A stretch of 64,000 nucleotides of DNA from Gnetum montanum (Eukaryota > Streptophyta > Gnetopsida > Gnetales > Gnetaceae): assembly GCA_015680685.1 (NCBI GenBank), contig MNCI01013865.1, forward strand, positions 117,172 through 181,171. Reading direction: 5' to 3'. The notes under the pieces are model-generated. The model searched no databases, was not told the DNA's origin, and saw nothing but the letters and a program-made list of their open reading frames with translations. Shown one piece after another: positions 1 to 11,849 of this stretch. How positions within the stretch are numbered: position 1 is the first letter of the stretch; every line of letters begins with the position of its first letter. The position numbers and the translations under genes were made by a program.

Positions 1-335
1 AAGTCCAAGATGTGTACGGTTGATCAAGGAATCGGTTGCTCGTCGCACTTAGGCTAGATTAGATTTTCTTACCCTTTCCTCTTAGCTTAGAATTAGTTAA
101 TATTATTTTTCACTGCCATCAGGAGTAGCATTAGATTTAGGAACACATCATACACCTCATCTAGACTAAACCATACGTGACATATGCAAAACTAGTCTAG
201 ATGGGAAGACAACGAACTGCGACCTAAGGCTAACTATCTAGGTGCCACAACTAGTCCATCTGCGGAGTTCAACCGGATCGCGCGTGCGACGCTCATTTCG
301 TATGGTTGAGTGTAGGGGTACCTCACCACTCATCA
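1..335 (+). mobile_element. Athila-like LTR, 3' part (cut by window start)
   Basis: The last ~60 bases match the 3' end shared by the LTRs ending at 53190, 56773 and 60214, with a GGTACCTCACCACTCATCA terminus. Upstream sequence also aligns with the 56590-56773 LTR (the 'accatacgtgac' and 'aactagtc' blocks). No tRNA-Asp primer site follows position 335, so this is a solo LTR, a 3' LTR or a truncated 5' LTR. The start lies outside the window. Confidence 0.7.
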
Positions 336-1039
336 CTATGAAACTGAAATTGAGATATTCTTTATTACATTTATAGACCCTCTGGATCTATTAAACAAAA
401 GAGATATACATAGTATGACTAGCAAACATTTCATTAATAAAGTTACTAAGTTTCCATGGTGCTATTTCAAAAATGTCAATTAGATAATTAACATAATTTG
501 ACATGTATGGAAGCTTTTCTCTATAACAACACATTCTAAGAATATGTAATGCTCATTTCCAATTGTCCATTGATTGTATAAATGATATCTTCTATCTTCT
601 TTTAGAGTTTAGACCCATCTACCTATTTCAATTTTAAAATAATGGAAACCCAATATTTATTGACTAATTTTGGAGGAGTGGATGTGTTGGAATAAAAAAT
701 AATTAAAACATAACTACACCCAAAGATATGTAGTTTAAATAGAACTCTATAACTCAACATTACCCATTAGAATTGAACCCATAACTTAGAGCTAGGATAA
801 CATCTGATTTTTTCTCAACTAAATTGACATCATAGGCTATGGAATATAAGGATAGATAAATAATTTTCTTTCCTATTAATGCCTCCTTTAATGTTATCTA
901 AATAAAATTATTTATTTTATGTTGGGTTACCCTAAATGTACAAAAGTGCTTTATTTCTAATACACTTATGGAGTTGCTTTGTATCACAATATAGAATCTC
1001 TATTTCAATGTTCCATTTTTTGAGCCAAATCATTTTCTC
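336..1039. other. No recognised feature
   Basis: AT-rich sequence with no open frame and no repeat I can place. It may be the decayed pol region upstream of the integrase fragment that follows, but I cannot align it to RT or RNase H. Confidence 0.4.
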
Positions 1040-1770
1040 ATGAAACCAATTCTTTTATTATGATAGATAGATTTAAAAATATGAATCATTTTATTATATG
1101 TAAGAGAAGTAGTGATGGTTCTCATGTTGTTCATTTATTCTTTTAGCATGTTGTGAAATTTCATGGTCTCCCATTGAATATTGTTAATGATAGACATGTA
1201 AAATTTATAGACCATTTTTGGATGCTAATTTGGAAATTTTTGGAGACAAAGTTATATTTTCCTATATCCTATCACCCTCAAAATATGGACAAATTATGGT
1301 TGTGAATAGATCTTCATTGAAGATCCTAAAATGTTTATGTTAGGATTATCCTCAAAGGTAGGAAACTAAGTTAGCTCATGCTAAGTTTTCATATAACAAT
1401 AGTATTGGTAAAAGTTCATTTGTTGCCAACTATATTTTTTCATCAAAAAATTGTTGATGAGTTAAAGAAATTTGAAGATTATGCCTTTTTAAGTATTGAT
1501 TTAGAGAGGAAAGTCAAAGAAGTGAAACCCAAAGAAAATGAAGGCATGAGGAAAGTTAAATTCCAAGTTAGAAATTATGTATGGATTCATTTAAGCAAAA
1601 AAAAGGATAGAGAAATGTGCATTTCTAGAAGCTCAAGTTAAGAAGAATTTATCCATTCAAGATTAGATCTAAAATCAAAGAAAATACCTATGAAATTGAT
1701 TTGTCTAATTCTTTTGTGTTTAATGTTTAAGATTTGACTCATGCCATTGCAATGTTTTAGCATCAAACTT
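1040..1770 (+). pseudogene. Ty3/gypsy integrase fragment (chromovirus-like)
   Basis: Frame-hopping translation gives an integrase core. A segment like DRFKNMNHFIICKRSSDGSH is followed by VVKFHGLP, then a degenerate D-R-x-V-K-F-I-x-H-F-W block, then YHPQN (normally YHPQTDGQ) and a NYVWIHL segment resembling the C-terminal GPY region. The spacing matches chromovirus integrases. Known role of the family: inserting element cDNA into host DNA. Here it is a broken remnant with stops and frameshifts; the only long open stretch is 1378-1641. RT and RNase H are not recognisable upstream. It is on the opposite strand to element X and not part of it. Confidence 0.65.
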
Positions 1771-4048
1771 GAAGGATAGTCTTGAAGTAAAAAATGATGC
1801 CCTTATAGGTCAAACTTCCTTAATGACATAAAGGAAGTTAAATGTGTTAGAATCATGAAAGGATAAGACCAGAATACATAGTAAGAATAATGAATACTAG
1901 GCGCATTAGAGTGACTAAGGGACTTAAAATGCCATTTGGGTTCATATGTCTGATTTGGGTATGTAGGGGCTTAATGCAATCCTAATTGTACCACCCACTT
2001 GAAGACAAGTTTCTTTTGAAGGGAAGGAAGATGATGAGGATATCAGTATATTTTCATGATGTCATAAGATTTTCTAGGAATGAACATTATTAGTTTTAAA
2101 TATTTTAGATGTGTTTTCATGTGATGTTTTAGTTTGGGCAAGTAACTACATGGTGATATGGTTATAGCTAGCTTTAACCTAGGCTGTGAACACATTGTGA
2201 GTAGTAGTTGATCATAGTCAAAGCAAAATAGAAAAGAAAATAATGGATTTTAGCTAAGTTTCATAGTGCAAGATTTATGCAAGTTTCTCATGCAAGCCAC
2301 AAATTTTGTGTAGTCAATTCAACCTTCATTTTAAGTTTTTGTCCTAGTTCCCAAGGCATGACATTGGTGGTCATAGCTAGTTGTAGCTACAAGAGTTTGT
2401 AGGTTAGTACAAGTCATAACCAAGGCTAACTATGAGAGGGTGAAAGTTAGATAAAAATCACTTTTTAAAAGATAGACCATCACAAAGGGAGACCAATGGT
2501 CACCTTTGATATTATATAAAGCAAAAAGGATTCTCATTTATAAGCAGTCAAATCCTTGAGTTGTAAGTATGATTAGAGCTCTACTAGAGTAATTGTGGTT
2601 AAGTGATTCTGAGCCATCAACTTAATGGCTTTATGCTCATTGTGAGTGTATGATGTAAGGGTTGTTTAAGTTAATTTTCTATCCTTAGGTATTTAGATTC
2701 CATTCACATTTTTATATCATTTCTTTTAAGTAAGAATAAAGATATCTTTTTCTTTCCTTGTTCAATTGTGAGTACTTGTTTGGATTTTAATCACTTGAGT
2801 GAGCTTGGATTATGGAATCCAAGGGAGCACTTCATTATGTTAAGATTCATTATCAATAAAATTGGAATTTCTATTCCTTATGTTGTGTTTATCTTGTATC
2901 TTTTATGAAATTAAGGAATTTATATTCATAACCATTAACTACTTACGCTACAATTTAATATTATACAAGGCAATTATGCTTATTTATGATGCTTACACTT
3001 TACTATATTAGTTTCTATCATATTTGTCATACTTTGTTTATTATTTTATTGATCCTCCTACTATAACTATGGAATAATTATTCTAGTATTTTCATAGTTT
3101 GGTTTTTTTTAATTTTTTTTCTTTATTTCCTCAATGAACCTTATTACACATTTCTAATGGATGTCAAATTTCAACATGACATTAGAGTGAGGATAGTTAA
3201 TTGATGAATTAATTTGTGTATTTATATTTGTAGAAAATAGTGTTCATAGATTTAGATTATTAGAAGCATCAAATGCACTAAACCTTATATTTATAATATA
3301 ATGACTATGCTTATTTTTTTGAAAAGACAATGCATTATTTCCAAGTTGTTGTGCATGCAATTAGAGCTTGTTCAACCTTTCCTATAATTCATTCCTATGG
3401 TTCTCTTGGCTTATTTGTTGCTGGTCATAAGATATTATTTTGCAAGTTCAATTCATGATGTTATAACAATTTTGCACATTTGATTTTGTTTAGGGATCAT
3501 TGTTTTCCTTTGCTCATCCATTGTTAAATGTTACATTCTGTGTTTTCAAATGTATGTGTATTAATTCACCTATATTTCTTGTTAATTATTTTATTATTAC
3601 TAACTTATAAAGGGACACAATATGTTATTGAATGTTTGTTGATTTTCTATCATTGCTAGGATTATCGGAGCTAAAGAAGCAATTCTTGAGGAAACAAGTA
3701 GTGAGAGCTCATCCTCTAAGTGCTATCATGGGTAGGATTCTCTTATAGCCACTATAGCCCTCAATAATTATTTAGCCACTTATTGTGTGGTGGGTCAAAA
3801 TTTTCCACAATTACTCAAGATTGAAATCAATAATAAAGAGAAAATAGAATATGTGGTGCCTAATTTCATGATGACTTTTCACAAGCACAACCCTAAATCA
3901 TTAGGTAATCTACTGTAGGAATTACTACATGAATTCATTAGTTGAGATATTCTCATGTTTCCAAGTTTTCAATCACTAAAAATCAACCTTGATGTCGTTA
4001 AGTTGGCTCTTTATTTTTATTGTGAGAGTTGATTTTTGTAATAGCATG
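1771..4048. other. Decayed AT-rich sequence, no gene recognised
   Basis: No sustained reading frame on either strand. A TATA-like 'attatataaagc' near 2510 followed by a pyrimidine-rich stretch could be the R/U5 part of an old LTR belonging to the integrase fragment upstream, but no terminal repeats are visible. A short stretch around 3840-4020 reads like weak coding sequence on the plus strand; it is too short to name. Confidence 0.35.
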
Positions 4049-5028
4049 CCAATAGTTTTGGTTTTTTAAAGATTTTGGTAGTGTATGTGATTTTGTGTTA
4101 AAATCATGGTAGGTAATGGAGTGTTTGAAACAATTGATATTAACTATAGGAACCTTTTGCACATGTTCAAAGATACCATTAACTTCCTGAAGATAGACAA
4201 GATTAAAAAATGAGAGCTTTTGAATTTCTTTATTATAAGAACCATGGAGTGCTATGGAAAGCCTAATTTAACATGGTTCATTATGAAAGATAGGAAAGTT
4301 AATGCCTCCTGATGAGTAATGACCCTTCTTTATACTAAGGTATAATTAACTTAATATGTTGATTAGTTTGAAGTTTTAAAGTAGGAAATAAATAGCAAAT
4401 CCTATATTATTTCTTTGCAAATAGAATTCATGTTTCCTATTCTTGTCAAATGATATATGGCTCAAGTGGTTAGCTCATTATTTTATTATATAAGAGGTTA
4501 CAATTCAAGTTACACTTAAGGCATTTGATGAGTGGCAAGGTACCCCTATGCCCNGCCTTAAGTGTAACTTGAATTGTAACCTCTTATATAATAAAATAAT
4601 GAGCTAACCACTTGAGCCATATATCATTTGACAAGAATAGGAAACATGAATTCTATTTGCAAAGAAATAATATAGGATTTGCTATTTATTTCCTACTTTA
4701 AAACTTCAAACTAATCAACATATTAAGTTAATTATACCTTAGTATAAAGAAGGGTCATTACTCATCAGGAGGCATTAACTTTCCTATCTTTCATAATGAA
4801 CCATGTTAAATTAGGCTTTCCATAGCACTCCATGGTTCTTATAATAAAGAAATTCAAAAGCTCTCATTTTTTAATCTTGTCTATCTTCAGGAAGTTAATG
4901 GTATCTTTGAACATGTGCAAAAGGTTCCTATAGTTAATATCAATTGTTTCAAACACTCCATTACCTACCATGATTTTGACACAAAATCACATACACTACC
5001 AAAATCTTTAAAAAACCAAAACTATTGG
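4049..5028. repeat. 474-bp perfect-looking inverted repeat around an N (assembly joint)
   Basis: Positions 4049-4522 reappear as the reverse complement at 4555-5028. The spacer holds the first 28 bases of a minus-oriented LTR (4526-4553) and an N at 4554. A second N sits at 5029, exactly where the right arm ends and real LTR sequence resumes. The arms are equal in length and I see no divergence, unlike every genuine repeat here. I read this as a contig end copied in inverted orientation into a gap inside the LTR, not a biological palindrome. Confidence 0.8.
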
Positions 5029-5176
5029 NAGCTGGTAGGCACATATTTAAAGGCAAAAGGAAAACATTGTGTCAACAAGGCCTTGTTAACACATGATACA
5101 ATACATCAATGGGGCCTCATTGATGAGGCCATGTTGAAAAGGCATCATTGATGTAGCCAAGAAATGCGACTCATCA
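4526..5176 (-). mobile_element. 3' LTR of Athila-like element X (interior replaced by artefact)
   Basis: Left edge TGATGAGTGGCAAGGTACCCC and right edge ending GACTCATCA match the two ends of the LTR at 33385-34253. From 5030 the sequence has the U3 features of this family: a degenerate TATA ('atatttaaagg'), then 'caaggcc' and 'catcaatgggg' units. The LTR middle (4555-5028) is missing and replaced by an inverted copy of the left flank between two Ns. True LTR length should be about 870 bp. Confidence 0.7.
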
Positions 5177-5190
5177 TACCCCTATGATTG
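5177..5190 (-). other. Polypurine tract of element X
   Basis: On the minus strand the bases just before the 3' LTR read ATCATAGGGGTA, then TGATGAG. The same GGGGTA/TGATGA junction occurs at 59361-59372 on the plus strand. This is where plus-strand DNA synthesis would be primed. Confidence 0.6.
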
Positions 5191-5399
5191 AATGAAAACT
5201 CATCCTTATGTTTGTTTACAAAATTAAGAAGGTATGGGATTATTGATTGAATTCTCACAAACAAAATAGACTAACTTGCCAAAAGCAAAGTGCCTAAGTG
5301 AACATATCAACATTTTACAAAAATGAAAGTGTTCATGACACAAAATTGAACACCATGACAAGATTCTTTAAAATTGGACATCATGTTCCTTGATGGCAT

Positions 5400-8330
5400 G
5401 AAGTTTAGTGGAGAAGATCAAACAATCCTAGGTGCTGGTGGCTCCTAATGTTCTAAGGGACCTTCACTAGCTTTACACACGTGCAACAGTGGAGGTGGTT
5501 GTGGCTATTCTATGGCTACTACAACTCCTTGTGGAGGCAAAAAGCATCCAACAATGCTTTCATTTACTCCTTATTTGTAGGATTATGCACCATCCACACA
5601 CCTTTGCTAATGTGGATCAGAACAGGCACATCCCAAGGACATGGAATTGCTAAAAAGAGCTCCTTTGCATTGATAAACTAGGTAGGAAATTTTTTGTGTT
5701 CAATGTTGAATGCTTTGACTACATTCTTTAGCTCTTGATAATCATTCACCCTTTTGGCTAAGTTCTCAGTAGTTGATCATTGATCCATGAATCATGCTCT
5801 AAGAAATTTGAGTTCAATATTTGTAGTCTCAAGCTTCTACTTGGTGTCTTTATGGTGTTTGAACTCAACCTCCTATAGTAAATATGAGCTAACCACTTGT
5901 TTTTCTAACTCTAACTATGGTTTTTTGATTGTTAGCATTGCCAAGTTTGCATAGCAGAGATTGGCCAACTCCATGTATTCTGTCATCTCTTCTTTCTGTA
6001 ACTCCTTTAGTTAAATCTTCACTTTATTGTAGGTATCAATCCCATCAATGATGGCCTACCAAACTTCTTTTCCTTGTTGAATTTACTAGAGAGCTACATT
6101 TACTTTTTACTTGGTCATCTAGATGTGATTTTCATTTACTTCATTCTACAGGACAACTTAGTCTCTATAGTGATTTTTAACTTTTCCAAACTTTAAAGCT
6201 TCATTTTCCTGGACAACAATCTCAATAGAAGAGTTCTATGGCCATATTCCAATTTTCTATGGCCAATTTCTTTGATTCCATATTCACCTTGACTAGCTAC
6301 TCTTGCTATTGTTGAATGAATTCTTGCATTTGTTCTTTTTGCACATCAACATTGCACAGGCAATGATTTTTTATGATCAATGCTTTATTCTCCTAGTGCA
6401 TCTGAGCCAAGTTCTTCTAAACTAAATATGTCTTTGCCTCTACTATGGACTCATTGAAGATGGTTATTGCTACTTCCTCCTCAACCTTCTTGGGTTGTTC
6501 TTGAAGTTGTTGAAAAGCTTCTCCTCTAGTTATTGTCAGACTAAGGAGTGTAAGATTAGTAAGATGGGCACATAATTTGGCAACCTCTATGTCCAAGCAT
6601 TGATTTTGTGCTTAAGCTATTTCGTGTTGACCCTCCAAGATGATGAATTTTCCACTTACTTCCAATAGCTCTAACTAGGTTGTGATGATGTTATCTAAAA
6701 AATCAAAGATACTTGAAATTGATTGCCCAGTCCCCACCAGTCGATCCAACAATTCTTCATGCTAGGCTACATTCAATTTTTTTCTGATTATGCCTATGGA
6801 TATCTACACATCTTGAAGTATAGATACATTTGGTATAGACATAGCAAGTGCATTAAGTGCTTTGATGATGTGGTTAGCAATTACTTTAGCCATAGTCTCT
6901 TGCCCTTGGTGTTGCATCACTAGTATAGTAATTTCTTCACCTTCCTCCAAATGCACTGAGAAGGAGGTGGCATTTCCAAAGACTTTTGGGAATAAATGGT
7001 GTTGTGCTAATGATACCATCACTTCCCAAGAATTGGGATCAAACCTTTCAATAAAATATGTTTGTTGGATAAAGAATATTGATCTATCCCTTTCCATCTA
7101 AATGATTATTCAAGCCACCTCATTAAGGTGACTCATTGCTAATTGATACATAGATGGATCTACACTAGTTGTCCCTACATGTTGCTCTTACTCATGCAAG
7201 AGCTATTATCAGATTTCACACAAGAACTTAATAGTTGCATAGCCCTCCAACATTGTTTGTTGAGTAGGCGATGGAGGTGGTAGCTGCTCCTCTTCTTTAG
7301 TTGTGGTAGGTATCTTTTCTTTCATGATTTGAGACCATGAAGCCAAAGGAACATGTCTAATTATGTCATTGGCATAGTGAATGATTCCTACCCTTCTATA
7401 GAGTGTTTGGATGAGGCATCGAAAGGGCATGGTTTTCCTTCCATGTTCATTTTCCTTGAAATGCTTTTTGATCTCAAAATAGATTAGTTATGGAAGGTCT
7501 ATAGAAAATCACACACTTAGAGTAACACTTGCTCAGGTAGAAAAGGTAGTCACCTTGATAGGCCTTACCATTGGATTGAGGTGATAAGCTATAATTTTGA
7601 AATAGACGTGCTCTATTAATGTGGGTGCACCATACTCCTTATGGTTGACCTAGTAACACCATTGAGTCCACTCCTTTTTGGCCTCAAGATCACCTTTTGT
7701 TGATAGCTCAGCCAACTATTTCCCAATATCAAGTAATCCTAGTGCATGTGTGATAGCCTTGGCCAAGTAGGACATCTAAATATGCTTGATTTTTACTATG
7801 GACGTTGGCCTTCTATTGTTCTAGAAGAGATATGTCTCTCCCATATACCATTCTCCACTAGATGTGATGATTGGCCACATGGGAGAGGTTTGCAATTGTG
7901 TTTTTGACTTCTACTGGAGCTTTCTCTAGAAATGGCCTAAAGTTTATTTCTTGGAGAACTAAGCATTGAATCTCTCAATACTTGATGATGTCAAGGCAAA
8001 CTTGAGTTAAAGTGACTTCAAGCCTTGGCATGAGTCCTTACACTTCCCCTCAGTATGATTGCTCTGTTAGCACTATTTCTTTTAAAATCTATTGAATAGA
8101 TTCCACTTCGGGCTCCTCACAAAGAGGTCTCATTGCATGGGTTTCCTTTGTTAGTTCTTGGACTTGTTCTTGTTGGCCTCTTCTAGCTTTGGGCCATTTC
8201 TACGTTGGTTGAGAGGGTTCTCCTTCCTATAAGCATTTCAGTCTTGTAACCATCTATAATCACAGTAAGACCATGGGTTAGCAATCGGTGTATAACATGA
8301 AGCAATTGGAATACCTTTATCTCTTTAGGA
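5400..8330 (-). pseudogene. Extra ORF between integrase and 3' LTR of element X
   Basis: A long but broken minus-strand frame. Its clearest parts are 7209-7760, starting with MSYLAKAITHALGLLDIGK and running through a proline-rich PPPSPTQQ stretch, and 6804-7097. Downstream (6700-5750) the frame is rich in K, E, Q and L with heptad-like spacing, suggesting coiled coil. Stops are mostly TAG, TAA and TGA in place of Q, W or R codons. Athila and Tat elements commonly carry an additional ORF of unknown function here, historically called env-like; I see no signal peptide or membrane segment supporting an envelope. The same region recurs at 63230-64000. Domain identity unknown. Most likely start is near 8300, after the promoter-like block at 8700-8820. 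Confidence 0.55.
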
Positions 8331-8699
8331 TAGTTACAGTTAGCTAAGTTGTTATTATGGATGATTTAATTACTCCCATTATTATTTTATTTATGCGTTA
8401 TTATTAATAAATCATGCTAGAGGTTCTTGAAAGGTTAACTCTCAAAAACATTGATGTTTATATATTGTTAAGGTTATTAACCCTTTGGGGAAGTTAGAAA
8501 AATTTTCAAAAAATTCATCAAGAACCTTAAGGTTTGTAGCCACCATGATAAAGAGCTTACCTTCAATAACTATAGGGTGAAAAAATGGAATGATTTGGAC
8601 AACTAGTTGGGATGTTAAGGGCTTTAGAAAGTTTTGGGCTTTGAAAAATGGCAAAACTCCCCATTTGTTATGAGGAAAATGACAAAAATTTCTAAGTTT

Positions 8700-8820
8700 G
8701 GGACAATATATATAGGATTTTTGGGTTGCATTGATGAGGCCTTGTCGATGGGGCCTCATCAATACAGTCAAATGTGTCGACAAGGCCTCGTAAATGTAGC
8801 TATTAACCTCCATAGATGAT
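8700..8820 (-). promoter_or_regulatory. U3-like promoter module upstream of the extra ORF
   Basis: On the minus strand this block has alternating GAGGCC, CATCGAC and GATGAGGCC units like those that begin the LTRs at 5030-5176, 34160-34253 and 37320-37518, followed by a TATA-like CCTATATATAT (8705-8715). In the LTRs the same order leads into the TATA box. It lies inside the element, between integrase and the extra ORF. It is either an internal copy of the LTR promoter or the remnant of a separately inserted LTR (similar AT-rich sequence continues to about 8250). Confidence 0.4.
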
Positions 8821-8829
8821 CATTGAATT

Positions 8830-9720
8830 TGTTCAAACTTGAAAAATACAAAGAATTTTTGAATGAAATTATGATCAAATGAAATCTCAAAAGGCCATGA
8901 AGTGGTATGAAAATATGAGAAGAGGGTTTTGGAGCTCATAAATTTGAAAAGTGGAGAAAAATGATTTGGGAAATGAATGAAATAAAAGGTGAAGGAGCAC
9001 TGAGCAAAATACATAATGGAATATGTGAAAGATAGGACTGTAGCAATGTCTAAGGTAAAGAACCAAAATAATCAAACCAAGAGCTATGCAAGTGGATCCT
9101 TCCCATAGTAGGGTCATGCCCTTGTTACCCTTTCATAACCTCAACTAAGAAGTGCATGGGCCCCATAATTGATTAATGGTCATGAAAAGTTAAGGACCAA
9201 CCAAAAAGAATCTATCCAAGAATTCAAACACATTAGACCAAGACATAGAGCATAACATAGAACCATAGAGTTTATTTGATGGGTGGATGATGTGGACTTA
9301 TTACTTGTTCCATGAAAAATAAACATTTTCATTGTCATCAAACATTAGAATTCAAAAATAGAAACCAAACATCAATAATCACAACATTAAGCATAAATCA
9401 TCATTAGTAAACAGCAACAATGACACTATGTCTTGTGGCAATAAATTAATTTTATTAGCAAAAATGAGGAAATATTACAATTGAATAAAAGAAAACAAAG
9501 TAAAATATATAAGAAAGTGTAAAATAATTAAGAAAGGTTCAAAGGTATTAATGATGGTGGAAAATTAAAAAAATATTTGAAAATTAAAAATCAAAAATTG
9601 GTAAAATAAATAACTTGTCAAATAAAAAATGTGAAAAATGAAAAAATAGAAAAAACATTGAGAAGGCATATGGATTGTTAGCATGGAGGGCTATCTCCCC
9701 CACAACCAAGTTAAAAGGAG
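8830..9720 (-). other. Untranslated region between integrase and extra ORF, element X
   Basis: Non-coding and A/T-rich. The block around 9480-9720 aligns in reverse complement with 57390-57600, the sequence after integrase in the plus-strand relative; both carry the 'atctcccccacaacc' / 'catgggggagatgg' landmark. That supports its assignment to the region downstream of integrase. Confidence 0.5.
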
Positions 9721-10325
9721 GATATCAAAAAAATGGAACATGGTTGTCTATCTATCAAGATAGCAGTTGCATTGGCCTATCTTTGTTTGAGGAAAGGTTT
9801 TACTTGTTGGGTGTTCACTAACTACTTTTTATTTGGGTTTTTAGGCTTATATATCAACATGGTCCTAGAGGGAAAAGTTTGATCAATTATATAAGGTCCC
9901 TCCCACAATGTTTGAAATTTTGTCTTCTAGGGTACATGTTTGGGGTTCCAATAGAGGACCTTATCTTCTAGTTGAAGCTTTACCTTTCATATTCTTAGGT
10001 TATGACATTGCTTGTTGAATGTCGTATGCATCTTGTTCAAAGATAGGGCTACTAATCAATTTTCATCTAGCACATGTAGGTTGATAAATATTTTTTTTTT
10101 GTGCTAGACTCATGTCAAGATTTAGATCATAGGCTATTGAGAGTGTATGAACCTCAAATTGAATCAGGAGTGTTGAAAGTTTTTTGTACACCAAATTTTA
10201 GGAAGAGTAGCCAATAGAAAGTTTTCATGTTAAACAGTAAGCCTAGAGAGCATCATTAAGTTTTGTACTACAATATTTTCTATATTTTCTAATAGTCCAT
10301 GTTAGCAGGTCTATGATCTCCCAGT
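9721..10325 (-). pseudogene. Integrase C-terminal half of element X (interrupted)
   Basis: On the minus strand, starting at the insertion point, the frame reads NWEIIDLLTWTIRKYRKYC (family pattern NREIKxILEKTVxxxRKDW), then KLNDAL and later a C-terminal LEDKVLYWNPKHV and FQTLWEGPYII, typical of gypsy integrase ends. The other half is at 27863-28560. With the Ogre-like insert and one CCAGT copy taken out, the frame runs across the join. Role in the family: strand transfer into host DNA. Broken by several stops. Confidence 0.8.
10321..10325. repeat. Target-site duplication, left copy (CCAGT)
   Basis: CCAGT directly precedes the 5' LTR and is repeated at 27858-27862 directly after the 3' LTR. 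Five bases is the usual duplication length for Ty3/gypsy integrases. Confidence 0.9.
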
Positions 10326-10504
10326 TGAAAGACCCTGAAAATTGCGAGGATTCAGCAGTTCAACAAGATTCTGTAACTTAGGCAAAAATTTGCGACAAAG
10401 TGCAAAGCAGAAATCAGGAAGATAGAACGAAACAAAGGGGAGTGCAACATCAAGCCTTCAAACTTTGCAAGATCTCTAAAAATTCTAACTTTTTGCTCAT
10501 TACA

Positions 10505-11050
10505 TTGTATTACGCAACATAGCGTAATGTCACTTAGCGTAAGCCCGCGTAACGCAGCGTAATGTTAGAAGGTAGCATATCGCAACAATGGAGCTGGCAA
10601 CAATTTGGGACTTCAACAAATGTAGAAAAAGCTTAAGGCCTAAGCAATGGCCTACGACATGTCGCGCACTCCACTAAGTCCTTCAGTCAAAGCTTTTATT
10701 ACACTACATTACGCAGTGCAGCGTAGTAAGCCCCGAAGAGATTGATCAAAGTTAGAGGAAGCACAACGACAACATCTCTCTTTGCAAGCTAGCCACTTTA
10801 CACTTCATTACGCTATGTAGCGTAAACAAGTGTAACGCAGTGTAAAGTTAACTACTTTATGCTCCATCATGCTATGCAGTGTAAACAAGCGTAACATAGC
10901 GTAAAGTTGGCTGAGGTAGTATAGTACATGCACCAGCAATCCATAAGTTGCAATACGCTCTTTAGCGTATTACAGCATAATCATTAGACAGTTTGAGCAA
11001 AAATGGTTTGCGATGCATTATGCTCCAAGGCACAGTGTAGCACAGCGTCA
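10505..11050. repeat. Cluster of GCGTAA / TTACGC motifs in the LTR U3
   Basis: GCGTAA, its reverse complement TTACGC and one-base variants recur more than a dozen times, often back-to-back as TTACGC...GCGTAA imperfect palindromes 10-20 bp long. The 3' LTR has the same array (about 26515-27060) with many CG to CA/TG changes. Position upstream of the TATA box suggests regulatory sites or a small satellite-like expansion. Confidence 0.6.
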
Positions 11051-11143
11051 CAAGCTTCGGACATAAAACCATCAAGTCAATGATATCTTATAAGTTCGGG
11101 ACATGTGTCACCCAGATCGTGTTTTCTCTCCTAATTCTGAACT

Positions 11144-11151
11144 TATAAATA
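11144..11151 (+). promoter_or_regulatory. TATA box of the 5' LTR
   Basis: TATAAATA in a GC-poor context, followed within about 15 bases by a purine-rich A/G tract. The same motif is at 27157-27164 in the 3' LTR. It should set the U3/R boundary some 30 bp downstream. Confidence 0.65.
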
Positions 11152-11849
11152 CTCCAGTTGATAAAGAAAGAAGAAAAAGAAAAAAAAAATCCTCTAGAGC
11201 AACAAGTCTTCCTAGCGAGTGACTTTCTTCTTCATTTGATGATCATTAGTAACCTTTTGCGTGAAGATTGACAAAAGGCAAGAGGTAGATCAGAGATTGT
11301 GAGAGCATCGGGTGTGATTGGCAAGATTCATTGATCAGAAATAGTTAATCAACAAATATTTTGCTCCGGGTTTGACCTTCCTCACATCCAGATTTGGCCA
11401 GAACAAGGTAGATCAACTCTCTATGTGCTTCACGTTTGAATAGCTTCCTTGCTGTTTATGTACAATTCATCTAAAAGCTGAAGTCTACTGTTGAATCATT
11501 GTACGTAATACATTCAGCTTATAAATTAAATCCCTGATCTTGGGATTGCATATTCCTTTAGATCTAATCTCTGATGTCTCATTAATGCATATTTTGCAAT
11601 CGTCTTAAATCATTTACATCATTTTCAACTCCTTTTTTAACGATATTACATTGCTTTGTAAAAGCACACTATTCGCTATATAAAATTTTACTAATTAAGT
11701 AAGTCCTTGTCTAATCGACAAGACCATTCAGGGCACCTTAGATTCGTTTTCTCCAGCACGGCCCTCACATGGATCTAGGGTTGGAACTGTGTACATGGAC
11801 TTTCGCTCGGTATTCCAGTGACCAACATTTTTCATCGCTACAGTTTTTC

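Larger units (their letters stand above)
10326..11842 (+). mobile_element. 5' LTR of the Ogre/Tat-like element
   Basis: Starts TGAAAGACCCTG and ends CATCGCTACA. It aligns along its full length with 26339-27857. It contains a cluster of GCGTAA/TTACGC hexamers (10505-11050), a TATA box at 11144 and a CCTTTAGATC motif near 11560 shared with the 3' copy. Confidence 0.9.

Noticed and set aside
4049-5028. Long palindrome as a foldback transposon or hairpin locus
   Set aside because: The arms look identical, end exactly at Ns and replace the middle of an LTR; assembly error is the simpler explanation.
5400-8330. Envelope gene proving an infectious retrovirus-like element
   Set aside because: No signal peptide, membrane anchor or cleavage motif visible; position alone is not enough.
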